Shown piece after piece: positions 1 through 8,402 of a stretch of 64,000 bases of DNA (positions within the stretch are counted from its first letter, which is position 1; every line of letters begins with the position of its first letter). A model generated the notes under the pieces. The model was not told where the DNA came from. It worked only from the letters and a program-made list of their open reading frames with translations, and did not search any database. Source of the DNA: a bacterium (GTDB lineage: Bacteria; Desulfobacterota; DSWW01). The DNA lies in assembly GCA_028277985.1 (NCBI GenBank), contig JANQFG010000151.1, positions 1-64,000 on the forward strand. The letters run 5' to 3'. The position numbers were made by a program, and so were the translations under genes.

Positions 1-1176
1 GCGCGGGCAAGGGCGAAGCAATACGAAGCCTTGTCCCTGGTAAACAAGGTGGAGAGCCTTGCCGACTATGTTCCAACGGATCCGCAGGAGAGGATGAAGC
101 GGATCCTCGAGCTTGCGCCACTCTTCGAAGAGGTCGAGCTCGAGGACCGACAGCCCTCTGCACCGTCACTCAAACGGGTGAAGAGATGGATCGCAAAGAT
201 CCGGTTCAAGCTTCGGGAGGAGGAAAAGGAGGAGTCGGTCGACGCGCCGGCTTCACAGACAGTCGGCTCGTCGACCTCGCGGACGGTTGCCTTGCCCGCT
301 CCTGACACGATCTCCGGTGCCAGCCTGAGGACCGAACGGGTGCTTCGCCTGCTCGAGTCTGAAGAAGGGGCAGAGCAGAGGGCCTCTTCCCTGGCCGGGT
401 ATCAGGAGAGGCTCTTCATCGACTTCCGCCGGAAGATCGAGCTGATCATGGCTTCCCTGGATCCGGTCCCGATCACGGCCGAGGGGCTGCCCGAGCTGCT
501 GAAGAAGAGATTCATCGGTAAATCCGGAAGGCTCGTCCTGCAGATCTACCCGAAAGAGGACATCTGGGAACTCGAGCCGAACCGTCGCTTCGTGGAGCAA
601 CTCGCTTCGGTCGACCCGGACGTGACCGGAATCGCCGTGCAGAACTACGATGCCACCAAGTCCTTGCTGGACGCCTATATCCAGGGCGGGCTCTATGCGG
701 TGTGTGCGATCGTCCTGATTCTGCTCGTGGACTTTCGCCATCCCGTCCTCGTTCTGCTCACACTTCTTCCTCTGGTGTTCGGGGGGTTGTGGACGTTGCT
801 CGGCATGAAGATCCTGAACATGGCCTTCAACCCTGCGAATCTGGTGATCATCCCCCTCCTGGTCGGTATCGGCGTGGACAACGGCATCCATGTGATTCGT
901 CACTTCCTCGGTTCCGGATCTTCCGATGAGGAAATCGCGGGGAGCAGCACGGGACGAGCCATCACGATTTCCACGCTGACCACCATGGCGGGGTTCGGCT
1001 CCCTGATCATCGCAAGGCACCAGGGCATTCACAGCGTGGGGGCGCTGCTCACCCTGGCGATGGCATCCTGCCTGCTTGGTTCCCTGGTGGTTCTACCTTC
1101 GATCCTGGGGATTCTTCCGGAGAAGATGCGACACCGGATCTGGCGCATGGGTCAACCGAGGCATCCTGAGCCCTGA
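1..1176 (+). CDS. RND/MMPL family lipid exporter, HpnN-like (C-terminal part)
   Basis: The frame is open from the window edge, so this is the last 391 residues of a larger protein. The first ~200 residues are soluble: a charged Glu/Ser/Pro-rich linker, then a periplasmic-type domain. About five hydrophobic helices follow between residues ~230 and ~375. The motif NPANLVIIPLLVGIGVDNG followed by HVIRHF is the conserved fourth-to-fifth-helix region of the MMPL branch of RND proteins. HpnN-type members of that branch move hopanoids or other lipids to the outer membrane. An MlaC/HpnM-like gene at 2990 fits a lipid-trafficking role. Substrate is inferred only. The stop codon lies inside a degenerate heptamer array. 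Confidence 0.8.
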   Translation, partial: ARARAKQYEALSLVNKVESLADYVPTDPQERMKRILELAPLFEEVELEDRQPSAPSLKRVKRWIAKIRFKLREEEKEESVDAPASQTVGSSTSRTVALPAPDTISGASLRTERVLRLLESEEGAEQRASSLAGYQERLFIDFRRKIELIMASLDPVPITAEGLPELLKKRFIGKSGRLVLQIYPKEDIWELEPNRRFVEQLASVDPDVTGIAVQNYDATKSLLDAYIQGGLYAVCAIVLILLVDFRHPVLVLLTLLPLVFGGLWTLLGMKILNMAFNPANLVIIPLLVGIGVDNGIHVIRHFLGSGSSDEEIAGSSTGRAITISTLTTMAGFGSLIIARHQGIHSVGALLTLAMASCLLGSLVVLPSILGILPEKMRHRIWRMGQPRHPEP

Positions 1177-1191
1177 CCCCCGCCCGCTGAA
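1164..1191 (+). repeat. Degenerate heptamer array over the HpnN-like stop codon
   Basis: Four consecutive 7-mers TCCTGAG, CCCTGAC, CCCCGCC, CGCTGAA. The TGA of the second unit is the stop codon of the upstream gene. This is the weakest member of the heptamer family seen at seven other sites in the window. Confidence 0.4.
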
Positions 1192-1201
1192 CCCGGCAAA
1201 T

Positions 1202-2671
1202 TCATCCTTCCTTCTCGGCTGCTTCGGGCTCGGTGGGTTGGAGGGTCCGGGTCCCGGTCACCCGGGCCAGCTCGGCCACTGCCATGTTGAATTCCTTGAC
1301 GGCCATGTAGTATTCGGCAGCCCCTTCGGTGTACATCTGGAAGGCCTCGAAGACCTCCTTCGCCTCCCCCAGCCCGATGTAGAAGTTGGCAGCGCTCAGC
1401 GCGGAAAGGGCTCGACCGTTCTTTCTCGCCCTCCTCGCGTACTTGAGGCTCTCCTGCTTCTCCACCACGTCCCGGTAGGCCTTTTCCACTTCGAGGAGCA
1501 TCCCGGTGATCGCCTCCCGCTGCTGGTGCTGCAGGGCGTGGAGCTGTGCCCTCTTTTCGGCAATCTTCTTCGGCATGCCGAAGTCCAGGGCCATGCGCCA
1601 TCCAAGGTACGCGCCGCCCCAGAAGAAATTGAATTCCTCCAGGACAAAGGGGTTCTCCTGTCGATCCCGGTTTGGAGCCGTTGCGTACTCCAGCAGGCCG
1701 AACACGAAGATGTCCGGGTAGTACTGTTTCTTCTCGGCGAGTAGCTCCGCCTCCTTGGCGGCTATGCCCGCCTCGAGCTGTTTCCATTCGGGACGCCTGT
1801 TCGCCGCCAGTTTCTTGTAGGTATCGAGGCCGTCGAGGGTGACCTTGACCGGCTTCAGCCTCTTCTCGGTGAGCTGGAAATCCTCTCCGTCCTCGAAGTA
1901 GAGGAGACTCCGGAGAGCGCTGTGCACCATCCGCTTTCCCTTCTCGACCTCGATGCGCTTTCCACCTGCCCGGTTGTAGCCGTATTTCAGTTTCAGGATA
2001 TCGTGCTGGGTCAGCTTCCCTTCATCTTCCTCCAGGAGTTCTTCCGCCTTTTCGACCGCCTTGCCCAGTTCTTCCTCGGTATCCGAAACGAGCCGGTAGA
2101 GATCCTTGTTCATCAGGATGGTGTAGTAGAGTTCTTTCAGGGTCGTAATCAGGTCACCCTGGAAACGTGCCAGAGATGCCTCCTTGGCCTTGAGCCCCTT
2201 TTCGGCCGCGTCGATGTGGGCCTTGAGTTTGCCGAAGGTGTAGAGCGGTTGGTTGATCTTGATCTCGAGCCGCGTGAAAGGTGCGAGGCCGGCCAGCAGG
2301 TCCGATCGCTGGCTGGGCGAAAAGGTCGCGGTGCCTTTTGCCTCTGGAATCAGGCCGGCAATCTGCAGGTAGTTCATACGAGGAAGCCTTCCTGCCTTTG
2401 CCTGTCCGAGCTGGGCCTCCGCCTCTTCAATGATGGACCGTTGTTCCCAGAGCTTTGGGCTCACCTCCAACCCGATCTCGATGATGTCCTCCAGAGAGAG
2501 CTTGCGCATCTTCTGCGCTACAGGATCTCCCTCTTCGGGCAGTGCGAGTGCAGGGATGGGGAGGAGAAGGACGGCAAGTACGACCCACCGGCGCGGCAAC
2601 GGGTGTGACCGGGCCCCGGGGGATCGAGACGTAAAGAAGAGCCTGACGGCACTGAGCAACTTCGAAGTCAT
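1202..2671 (-). CDS. TolC-family outer membrane efflux protein
   Basis: 489 residues. Start chosen at the ATG at 2671, which has GGAGG seven bases upstream; a longer open frame reaches 2731 without a ribosome site. A hydrophobic signal segment (VVLAVLLLPIPALA) is followed by long heptad-like helices rich in Glu, Lys, Ala and Leu. It has the duplicated outer-membrane-efflux-protein layout (LSLEDIIEIGLEVSPKLWEQ near the start, KINQPLYTFGKLKAHIDAAE mid-protein). TolC proteins form the outer-membrane channel for RND, ABC or MFS pumps. It converges on the HpnN-like gene (25-base gap) and diverges from the MlaC-like gene, so it may serve as exit duct for either. The partner is not proven. Confidence 0.88.
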   Translation of the reverse strand: MTSKLLSAVRLFFTSRSPGARSHPLPRRWVVLAVLLLPIPALALPEEGDPVAQKMRKLSLEDIIEIGLEVSPKLWEQRSIIEEAEAQLGQAKAGRLPRMNYLQIAGLIPEAKGTATFSPSQRSDLLAGLAPFTRLEIKINQPLYTFGKLKAHIDAAEKGLKAKEASLARFQGDLITTLKELYYTILMNKDLYRLVSDTEEELGKAVEKAEELLEEDEGKLTQHDILKLKYGYNRAGGKRIEVEKGKRMVHSALRSLLYFEDGEDFQLTEKRLKPVKVTLDGLDTYKKLAANRRPEWKQLEAGIAAKEAELLAEKKQYYPDIFVFGLLEYATAPNRDRQENPFVLEEFNFFWGGAYLGWRMALDFGMPKKIAEKRAQLHALQHQQREAITGMLLEVEKAYRDVVEKQESLKYARRARKNGRALSALSAANFYIGLGEAKEVFEAFQMYTEGAAEYYMAVKEFNMAVAELARVTGTRTLQPTEPEAAEKEG

Positions 2672-2796
2672 GGACTGCCTCCGATCGAATGGTTGGGTTC
2701 GTCCGAAAAGCCGGGCCTGCTCGTGGCACAAGGCTTCGTCGCAAGTGCGGTCGAAGTGCGGAAGGTTTGTGCGATATGCGGGTCAGGCCCTCAGAA

Positions 2797-2825
2797 AAGC
2801 TAGGGTAAAGGCTTCCGAGAGTCAA
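2797..2825 (-). promoter_or_regulatory. Predicted sigma-70 promoter for the TolC-like gene
   Basis: On the minus strand TTGACT (2825-2820), a 17-base spacer and TAGCTT (2802-2797), about 125 bases before the ATG at 2671. It shares the 318-base divergent region 2672-2989 with the promoter below; nothing else was recognised there. Confidence 0.45.
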
Positions 2826-2872
2826 GAAGGAGAGGCGGACGGCAATGCCGGATTGAAACCGAATTCCGACGG

Positions 2873-2902
2873 TTGAATCATGACTGAGAAACGTCCTAAG
2901 AT
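2873..2902 (+). promoter_or_regulatory. Predicted sigma-70 promoter for the MlaC-like gene
   Basis: TTGAAT, an 18-base spacer and TAAGAT, about 88 bases before the ATG at 2990. The -10 matches TATAAT at four of six positions. Confidence 0.4.
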
Positions 2903-2989
2903 GAGATAGTCAGTGCGATCCCGTGTGCGCGGTGATTCGAGACGAACCTGGTTCGGGGAAAAGGACCCACGTTGCGAGGACATGATTCG

Positions 2990-3583
2990 ATGGGAGCAAG
3001 AAGATTCCGGCCCTTGGTCTGTTTGTGCATGATCTCGGTTTGGGGCCTCTGTGGGGCGGCGGAACAGAATCCGGACGATCCCGGGGCGACCGTGCAGTCC
3101 CTGCTCGATGCTGTACGAGTTCTTTCGGAAACCAAGGACCCGAAGGTGGAAGCCGAGGCGGTGAAACAGGTGTCTGCGACCTTCGATGTGGTCGGCCTGA
3201 GCCGGGCCTGCCTTCGGAAGACCTGGGACAAGCTTTCTGACAAGGAGAGAAAGGCCTTTGTGAGCCTCTTCAAGGAGGTTCTGGAGAAGGTGGCCTATCC
3301 GAAATCGGCAAAGTTCTTCGCGGATACGGAAGTGGAAGTCGAGGAGATCGTCCGGGAGAACGGCAGGGCCGAGGTTTCCACATTGGTCGTGCACCCGGAG
3401 GAGGGAGAGGTGGAGGTCGGCTATTGCCTCGTGGTGCTCGACGGCACATGGTTGATCGAGGACATCCTGCTCGATGGCGTGAGCCTGCGGCTGGATCTTC
3501 GCAGTCAGGCGCAGAAGATCCTGCGGGAGGAGTCCTACGAGGATTTGAAGCGGAGGCTGCGGGAAAAGCTGGACGAACAATAA
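2990..3583 (+). CDS. MlaC/Ttg2D-family phospholipid-binding protein (HpnM-like)
   Basis: 197 residues; the ATG at 2990 has GAGGA nine bases upstream. A signal peptide (LVCLCMISVWGLCGA) is followed by the family pattern: a helical start ending in VQSLLDAVRVL, then FDVVGLSRACLRKTWDKLS and EFVSLF-like KAFVSLFKEVLE. The C-terminal half has a sheet region ending in TWLIEDILLDGVSL. MlaC proteins ferry phospholipids across the periplasm, and HpnM relatives pair with HpnN in hopanoid transport. It lies near an HpnN-like gene and beside a phospholipid head-group cluster, which fits lipid transport. No mlaA, mlaD, mlaE or mlaF homologue is visible in the window. Confidence 0.85.
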   Translation: MGARRFRPLVCLCMISVWGLCGAAEQNPDDPGATVQSLLDAVRVLSETKDPKVEAEAVKQVSATFDVVGLSRACLRKTWDKLSDKERKAFVSLFKEVLEKVAYPKSAKFFADTEVEVEEIVRENGRAEVSTLVVHPEEGEVEVGYCLVVLDGTWLIEDILLDGVSLRLDLRSQAQKILREESYEDLKRRLREKLDEQ

Positions 3584-3599
3584 CCCTACGGGCGGTGCA

Positions 3600-4907
3600 C
3601 TACGAGCCTTCCTGGACGGAACGCATTCGGTAGTAGAGATAGACCAGGTTCAAGAAGTAGAAGACCGCCCCGATAGAAGCGATCCACGCGAAGATCCAGA
3701 GTTGACCGAAGGCTGCCAGAACCAGGATCAAGTAGAAGAAATCCCGGTTGCTCAGCTTGTCCACAAACTCGATCCGGCGCTTGAGCCATCCGGTTGCGCG
3801 ATTCATTTCCTCGAGCCGCACCGGCGTGGCGAAAGTGATCACGCTGTCCCCGCCCTTCAGAAAGACACGAAAGAACACGGCGGAGGCCGCGCCCAGATTT
3901 CCGAGTGCGGCCAGGCATCCCAACCATGCGTACACGGTCCCTTCCCCTCGCAGGGTCAGGCCAAAGCCTATGCAGAGGAAGACCGACAAATGAACCACGT
4001 TGTCCCCGATGAAATCCAGCCAGGATCCCCACCGCGATTCCTGAAACCGCAGGCGGGCCAACTCGCCGTCGCACCCGTCAACGATGCTCGAAAGCAGGAG
4101 AAGTCCTCCCCCCAGTACATGCAGAATTTGAGATTCGCCCAGAAAGAGCAGGGTGCTGAAGACCCCTACCAGGATCGATGCGATACTGATCTGATTCGGG
4201 GTGATCCGGGTATGCAGAAGCTGTCGCGTGATCGAAAGCGAGACCTTTCGCTCGAACTTCTGGGACAGGAAGCTCTCGGTCGGCTTGATGAGCCCTTGAA
4301 AGAGCTGGCGCTCGGCGCCGGGAAGGTCGGATTCCTGATCGACCCGGATCAGGGCCTCTTCAGGCAGTTGCTCCCGTCGGACCGGGACCGACTGCTGAAG
4401 GCGGCGAATCCCCTCTTCCAGGGGCCCGCTGTCTTCCCACGCCTGGATCAGGTTGTGGGCCGATGTTCCAGGGACAAGCGCCAGCGGCGGGCTGCCGCGT
4501 CCTTTCTCGGAAACGGATGAGGGCGGCTCGAACAGCACGATCTCGTTCAGGGGCTCTTCCCGTGTGCACAGGTCTTTGAGGACCTTCCGATCGACGATCC
4601 AGGAAGGAAACTGGACGATGCAGTCCTCCTGGGCCGAAAATCCCGCATTTCCCTCTGTGAAGTACTCACGGCTCGCCCTGGTCGAAAGCCAGGAGAAAGC
4701 CTTGATTTTCGAATCCTTTCGGAGGTGGTGGGCCAGACCCGGCCACTCGCCCTGGGAGAGTACGACCCCTTCCTCGATACCGGCCCACTGGAGGCTGTAA
4801 AGGGTCCTCTGGATCAGGGTGAGCCCGCCCAGCTGGGAAAGGGGACTGACGGCATCGTCGGTTCTTTCCGTGCCGGGTGGCAGCAGGACGAGGGCTTTCT
4901 TGATCAT
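3600..4907 (-). CDS. CDP-alcohol phosphotransferase with degenerate N-terminal nucleotidyltransferase-like domain
   Basis: 435 residues. The start ATG at 4907 overlaps the upstream stop by ATGA. Residues 270-302 carry the complete CDP-alcohol phosphotransferase signature: D277, D280, G281, A284, R285, G294, D298, D302, with 3-2-8-3-3 spacing. Around it are about six membrane helices (~240-425). The enzyme should transfer an alcohol phosphate between a CDP-linked donor and a lipid or polyol in the inner membrane. Residues 1-150 resemble a sugar-nucleotidyltransferase fold (SPLSQLGGLTLIQRTLYSLQ) but lack the G-x-G-x-R nucleotide loop and the Lys of the PKP motif. The architecture recalls archaeal/bacterial IPCT-DIPPS fusions. 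It is the last gene of the head-group set. Confidence 0.85.
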   Translation of the reverse strand: MIKKALVLLPPGTERTDDAVSPLSQLGGLTLIQRTLYSLQWAGIEEGVVLSQGEWPGLAHHLRKDSKIKAFSWLSTRASREYFTEGNAGFSAQEDCIVQFPSWIVDRKVLKDLCTREEPLNEIVLFEPPSSVSEKGRGSPPLALVPGTSAHNLIQAWEDSGPLEEGIRRLQQSVPVRREQLPEEALIRVDQESDLPGAERQLFQGLIKPTESFLSQKFERKVSLSITRQLLHTRITPNQISIASILVGVFSTLLFLGESQILHVLGGGLLLLSSIVDGCDGELARLRFQESRWGSWLDFIGDNVVHLSVFLCIGFGLTLRGEGTVYAWLGCLAALGNLGAASAVFFRVFLKGGDSVITFATPVRLEEMNRATGWLKRRIEFVDKLSNRDFFYLILVLAAFGQLWIFAWIASIGAVFYFLNLVYLYYRMRSVQEGS

Positions 4908-5959
4908 CTCCGGCCGCCTCTCTTCCCGGGAGGGATCGGCAGGACCTTTCCACCCTGTCGTGCCGATGCATATCCCCTGAGTGTGATTTCGAGGCAAAGG
5001 GAGGCCTCTTCGATTTCCCGGGCCGCCTTCCTTCGATCCCGGACCGCGCCCAGGAATCGATTCAGGACAGGTCCGAACCAGTCGGGGTGATGAGACCCGT
5101 GGGACAGGGGCTGCCGAAAGGTGGCGATCCTTGCCCTGCCCCTGTCGGGTCGAAGGACGATGCGGTCGTCTTCCAGAATCAGGAACCCCTTCTCCCCGTA
5201 AATGCGGGCCGAATTGTACCTCCGATCCGCCCTCCAGGTGAGGAAGAGAGCAGCGGTTGCGTTGCGGAACCCCATGAGCAGATTCGCCGTATGCTCTGCC
5301 CTCCCACGGTCGGAAGGGGGTGGGTTCAGCCGGGCCGACACGGAGAGAGGGCGCTCCCCTTGAAAGTTCAGCAGGAGATAGATGCCGTGCCATCCATGAT
5401 CGAGCAGGATTCCGCCCCCGCCCGCCTCTTCCTTCTCGCTTCTCCACGGGGTCAGTCCGATGGCCGGACGGGTTCTCAGGGTATGGAACTCGCTGTGGAT
5501 CACCCTCCCGATCAGCCCCTTTCGGACCCAATCGATCGCCCTGGACAGGATCGGGGCGTCTTTCCAGTTGTGCACGGGGAAGGCGATTCGTTTCTTCTCT
5601 CCGGACAGACGCCGGATCCTGTTCAGTTCCGCGCGACTGGCCACGAAGGGCTTCTCGCAGAGCACGTGCAGCCCCCGGCGCAACCCGTCGGCCATGAGTG
5701 TTGCATGGGAGGGGGGAGGCGTACATATGTCCACGAAATCCAGGGATTCCGCAGCGTACAGGTCACTCGGGGAGGAATAGGTGCGGACCTTCGGAAGCAG
5801 CTGTTCGGCTCGCTTGCGTCTCGCGGGATTCGGCTCACAGACGGCCTGAAGAGAGACCCTGCGCTCCTTGAGCCAACCGGGGAGGTGTCCCTTCTCGGCC
5901 ATGTTGCCGAACCCGATCATTGCCCCCTGTAAGCATCGGTGTCTTTTCATTCTATTCAT
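4904..5959 (-). CDS. Gfo/Idh/MocA-family NAD(P)-dependent oxidoreductase
   Basis: 351 residues. An N-terminal Rossmann fold has GFGNMA as dinucleotide loop, then DFVDICTPPPSHA. The catalytic LCEKP motif follows with its Lys, and the C-terminal domain has GGGILLDHGWHGIYLL with the conserved Asp and His. Members oxidise or reduce sugars, inositols and related polyols. Starts at 5959 and 5950 are both possible; neither has a clear ribosome site, but beta-strand 1 must be included, so the internal ATG at 5920 is unlikely. It is translationally coupled by ATGA to the CDP-alcohol phosphotransferase and sits 76 bases after the aminotransferase. A keto intermediate for amination is a natural inferred product. 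Confidence 0.88.
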   Translation of the reverse strand: MNRMKRHRCLQGAMIGFGNMAEKGHLPGWLKERRVSLQAVCEPNPARRKRAEQLLPKVRTYSSPSDLYAAESLDFVDICTPPPSHATLMADGLRRGLHVLCEKPFVASRAELNRIRRLSGEKKRIAFPVHNWKDAPILSRAIDWVRKGLIGRVIHSEFHTLRTRPAIGLTPWRSEKEEAGGGGILLDHGWHGIYLLLNFQGERPLSVSARLNPPPSDRGRAEHTANLLMGFRNATAALFLTWRADRRYNSARIYGEKGFLILEDDRIVLRPDRGRARIATFRQPLSHGSHHPDWFGPVLNRFLGAVRDRRKAAREIEEASLCLEITLRGYASARQGGKVLPIPPGKRGGRR

Positions 5960-6035
5960 CGGAAAATCGAGAGGAGTGCGGCGAGGGGTCCTGCGTACGG
6001 GTCTATTCTACACGATGTACTGGGGAAACCAACCG

Positions 6036-7394
6036 CTATTCCTGGTACAGGTTGTCTTTTTCCAGGACGTCGAAGATCTTCTTGAGCTTCGTGAGCCCGA
6101 GATTTCCCTCTTCCTGGGAAAGGATCAGGGCCGGGTTGACCCGAATGACCGACTTGGTGATCATCAGGATCATACCCTCCTTCAGGGCCAGTTGGAAGAG
6201 GGTCTTGATTGCCCGACCGGAAAGGGGCTCTTTGGACTTCTTGTCACGGACGAGCTCCACGCCGATCATCAGGCCCCTGCCCCTGACGTGACCCACGAAA
6301 GGATATCGGTCTTCCATCTCCCGGAGCCGATCGAGCAACCATGCGCCGACCGTGTTGGAGTTCTCCACCAGCTTCTCTTCGATGATGGTCTCCAGCGTGA
6401 CGAGGCACGCGGCCGCCGCGAGGGGGTTGCCGCCGTAACTCGAAGAGCTCGCGCTCGGTTTCGAGAAGGGCTCCGAGGCGACGATCGCATCGGTGGAGAT
6501 CAATCCACTGACGGGGAATCCCCCGCCGATACCCTTGCCGAGGGTCATGATGTCCGGAACGATCCCCTCGTGCTCCACACAGAACATCTTGCCTGTCCTG
6601 CCGAATCCGGTGATGATCTCGTCCGCGATCAGCAGGGCATCCGACTCCCGCGCGACCTCCTGAAGCGCTTTGAGGAATCCCGGCGGGGGCACCACATTGC
6701 CTGCCGTCCCTTGAATGGGCTCCACCAGGATGGCCGCGAGTGCTCCGGACGTATTGTTTCGAATGACCTTGCGCAAAAACTCCACGCAGAGAAAGGAGCA
6801 TTCCGGATGGCTTGCCTGATAAGGGCAGCGGTAGCAATTCGCGTACGGTACAGAATACGTCCCGGGAGCAAGGGGGCCCCGCTTGTGTTTGAAGTCGTCA
6901 CCGATCAGACCCAGCACCCCGCCCGTCTTTCCATGAAAGCCTCCCCAGAATCCGATGAACTCGAATTTCTTGGTGTAGGCCTTGGCCAGGCGCATGGCGG
7001 CTTCCACCGCCTCCGAGCCACCGCTGTAAAGATGGGCCCTTCGCAGATCGCCGGGGGCCGCCCCGGCCAGCCCTTTCAGGAATCGGACGCGAGGCTCGGT
7101 CGTGAAGCTTCCGAAGGTGACCTTCTCGATCTGGGCCTTGAGGGCGGCCACGTATTTCGGATGGCTGTGGCCCAGACTCCCCACGGTGACGCCCGAGAAG
7201 AAGTCCAGAAACGTCCTCCCCTCCACATCTACAAGGTGGACGCCTTTGCCGTGATCGATGACCAGACGGGAATTGACGGCAATGCTCTGGGCCCCGGGAG
7301 CCATGTAGAGCATTTCTTCTTCGAAGAGTTTTTCGGATCGGTTGTCCGGCAGGTCTGCGGTACGCGAGGGATTCCGGCTCGCGTCGGAACTCAC
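6036..7394 (-). CDS. Class III PLP-dependent aminotransferase
   Basis: 452 residues. The start is a GTG at 7394 that overlaps the ATP-grasp stop (GTGA), with GGAGGT four bases upstream. The in-frame ATG at 7430 would overlap by 40 bases and has no such site. The fold-type I class III pattern is complete: YSGGSEAVEAAMRLAKAYT, the LIADEIITGFGRTG Asp motif, and MTLGKGIGGGFP with the PLP lysine. A Cys-rich insert, NCYRCPYQASHPECSFLC, is typical of the 4-aminobutyrate/diamine branch. The natural reaction would be amination of an aldehyde or ketone. Beside the Gfo/Idh gene it suggests amination of an oxidised polyol; substrate unknown. Confidence 0.88.
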   Translation of the reverse strand: MSSDASRNPSRTADLPDNRSEKLFEEEMLYMAPGAQSIAVNSRLVIDHGKGVHLVDVEGRTFLDFFSGVTVGSLGHSHPKYVAALKAQIEKVTFGSFTTEPRVRFLKGLAGAAPGDLRRAHLYSGGSEAVEAAMRLAKAYTKKFEFIGFWGGFHGKTGGVLGLIGDDFKHKRGPLAPGTYSVPYANCYRCPYQASHPECSFLCVEFLRKVIRNNTSGALAAILVEPIQGTAGNVVPPPGFLKALQEVARESDALLIADEIITGFGRTGKMFCVEHEGIVPDIMTLGKGIGGGFPVSGLISTDAIVASEPFSKPSASSSSYGGNPLAAAACLVTLETIIEEKLVENSNTVGAWLLDRLREMEDRYPFVGHVRGRGLMIGVELVRDKKSKEPLSGRAIKTLFQLALKEGMILMITKSVIRVNPALILSQEEGNLGLTKLKKIFDVLEKDNLYQE

Positions 7395-8221
7395 GCTGAC
7401 CTCCACTGGAAGGCAGCCTGAGGCTCCCATTTACGGCAGCGCTTCACCAGACAGCTGGCGATCTGCTCTGCGGCTTCTTCCCTGCAGATCGCGAAGCTCG
7501 GCCAGCTGTTGATGTCGATCAAGTAGTGAGCGTCCTCGGTCACGACGATGTCACCGCCGTAAACCTGAAGGCCCAGTTTCAGGGCGGCGAGCTCGGCGGT
7601 TTCTCGGATCTGTTCGAGGGAGAAGGGGAAGCCCTTCACCTCCTCCGGCTTGTGATAGAAGTGACGGAACCACCGCTGGGGGAGAACCCCGTAGAACTTG
7701 ATCAGGTCCCCGTGCACATGCTCCTGCAGGACCGCCTGATCCACCCAGCGCGAACGCATGGACTCCAGAGTCCTTTCCAGGGATGGGCGGTCAAAGATCA
7801 ATTCCACGTCGCCGGGCTGGGTGCTGTGAACGTCTCCCCGCTTGACCCAAACACCTTTGCTCAAATTGAACTGCCCGTTCACGCTCTCCGAGGTCGGGAT
7901 GAGAAGTGTCTTCGGAACCGGGAACGTCCCGTGGTTCAGGAGTTTGAGCATTCGATGACGATAGCAATTCTTCACAGCCGTCGGGCTGTTCACAACCGTG
8001 TAACCCTCGGATTCCCACTTCTCCAGGAGGCTCAGAGAATCCAGCCCCTCGCACATGGCGAAGGCCATGTTCGGTTCGGTGTCTGGAGAGAGGTCGTGGG
8101 GAAGTGTCAACTGGACATCGTATCCCCTTCGGCGAACAGCTTCGGCTGTCAAACGAAGAATAGCGGCATCATCCTCAACACGATTGGGGGAGAATACCTC
8201 CTCCCGAAAAATACCTATCAT
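7391..8221 (-). CDS. ATP-grasp enzyme, ligase or ITPK-like kinase
   Basis: 276 residues, ATG at 8221 with GAGGT nine bases upstream. ATP-grasp features include the central strand GVWVKRGDVHST with the ATP-binding Lys, AVLQEHVHGDLIKFYGV, and the metal-binding end LIDINSWPSFA with its Asp and Asn. The N-terminal third lacks a clear D-Ala-D-Ala ligase pattern. In ATP-grasp families this architecture makes amide or peptide bonds via an acyl phosphate, or phosphorylates polyols as in inositol-phosphate kinases of the ITPK type. The neighbouring aminotransferase would suit amide formation on the new amine; the polyol context would suit a kinase. I cannot decide. Confidence 0.78.
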   Translation of the reverse strand: MIGIFREEVFSPNRVEDDAAILRLTAEAVRRRGYDVQLTLPHDLSPDTEPNMAFAMCEGLDSLSLLEKWESEGYTVVNSPTAVKNCYRHRMLKLLNHGTFPVPKTLLIPTSESVNGQFNLSKGVWVKRGDVHSTQPGDVELIFDRPSLERTLESMRSRWVDQAVLQEHVHGDLIKFYGVLPQRWFRHFYHKPEEVKGFPFSLEQIRETAELAALKLGLQVYGGDIVVTEDAHYLIDINSWPSFAICREEAAEQIASCLVKRCRKWEPQAAFQWRSA

Positions 8222-8343
8222 GGGGTGATTACCTCATTCGTGGGTTTTGGCTTGTTGGCCCCCGCCACAGAAAGAACCGCAACGCACCCCAGCCCCGAGG
8301 CGTTGCGCGCACATTTTCCCATCTTTCGAATAAAATTCTTCAC

Positions 8344-8372
8344 TGGATATAAAATTTTTACTGATTTGTCAA
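8344..8372 (-). promoter_or_regulatory. Predicted sigma-70 promoter of the ATP-grasp/aminotransferase genes
   Basis: On the minus strand a perfect TTGACA (8372-8367) lies in a very AT-rich patch. TATCCA follows at 17 bases, or TATATC at 15. It sits in the 181-base gap between the nucleotidyltransferase and ATP-grasp genes and would let the four downstream genes be expressed separately from the three upstream ones. Confidence 0.5.
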
Positions 8373-8402
8373 TAGAGTAAATCAAAATCGTTAAAGAATA
8401 TT

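Noticed and set aside
2430-2876. A plus-strand frame near the TolC-like start
   Set aside because: Overlaps the TolC signal sequence antisense and has no recognisable domain or ribosome site.
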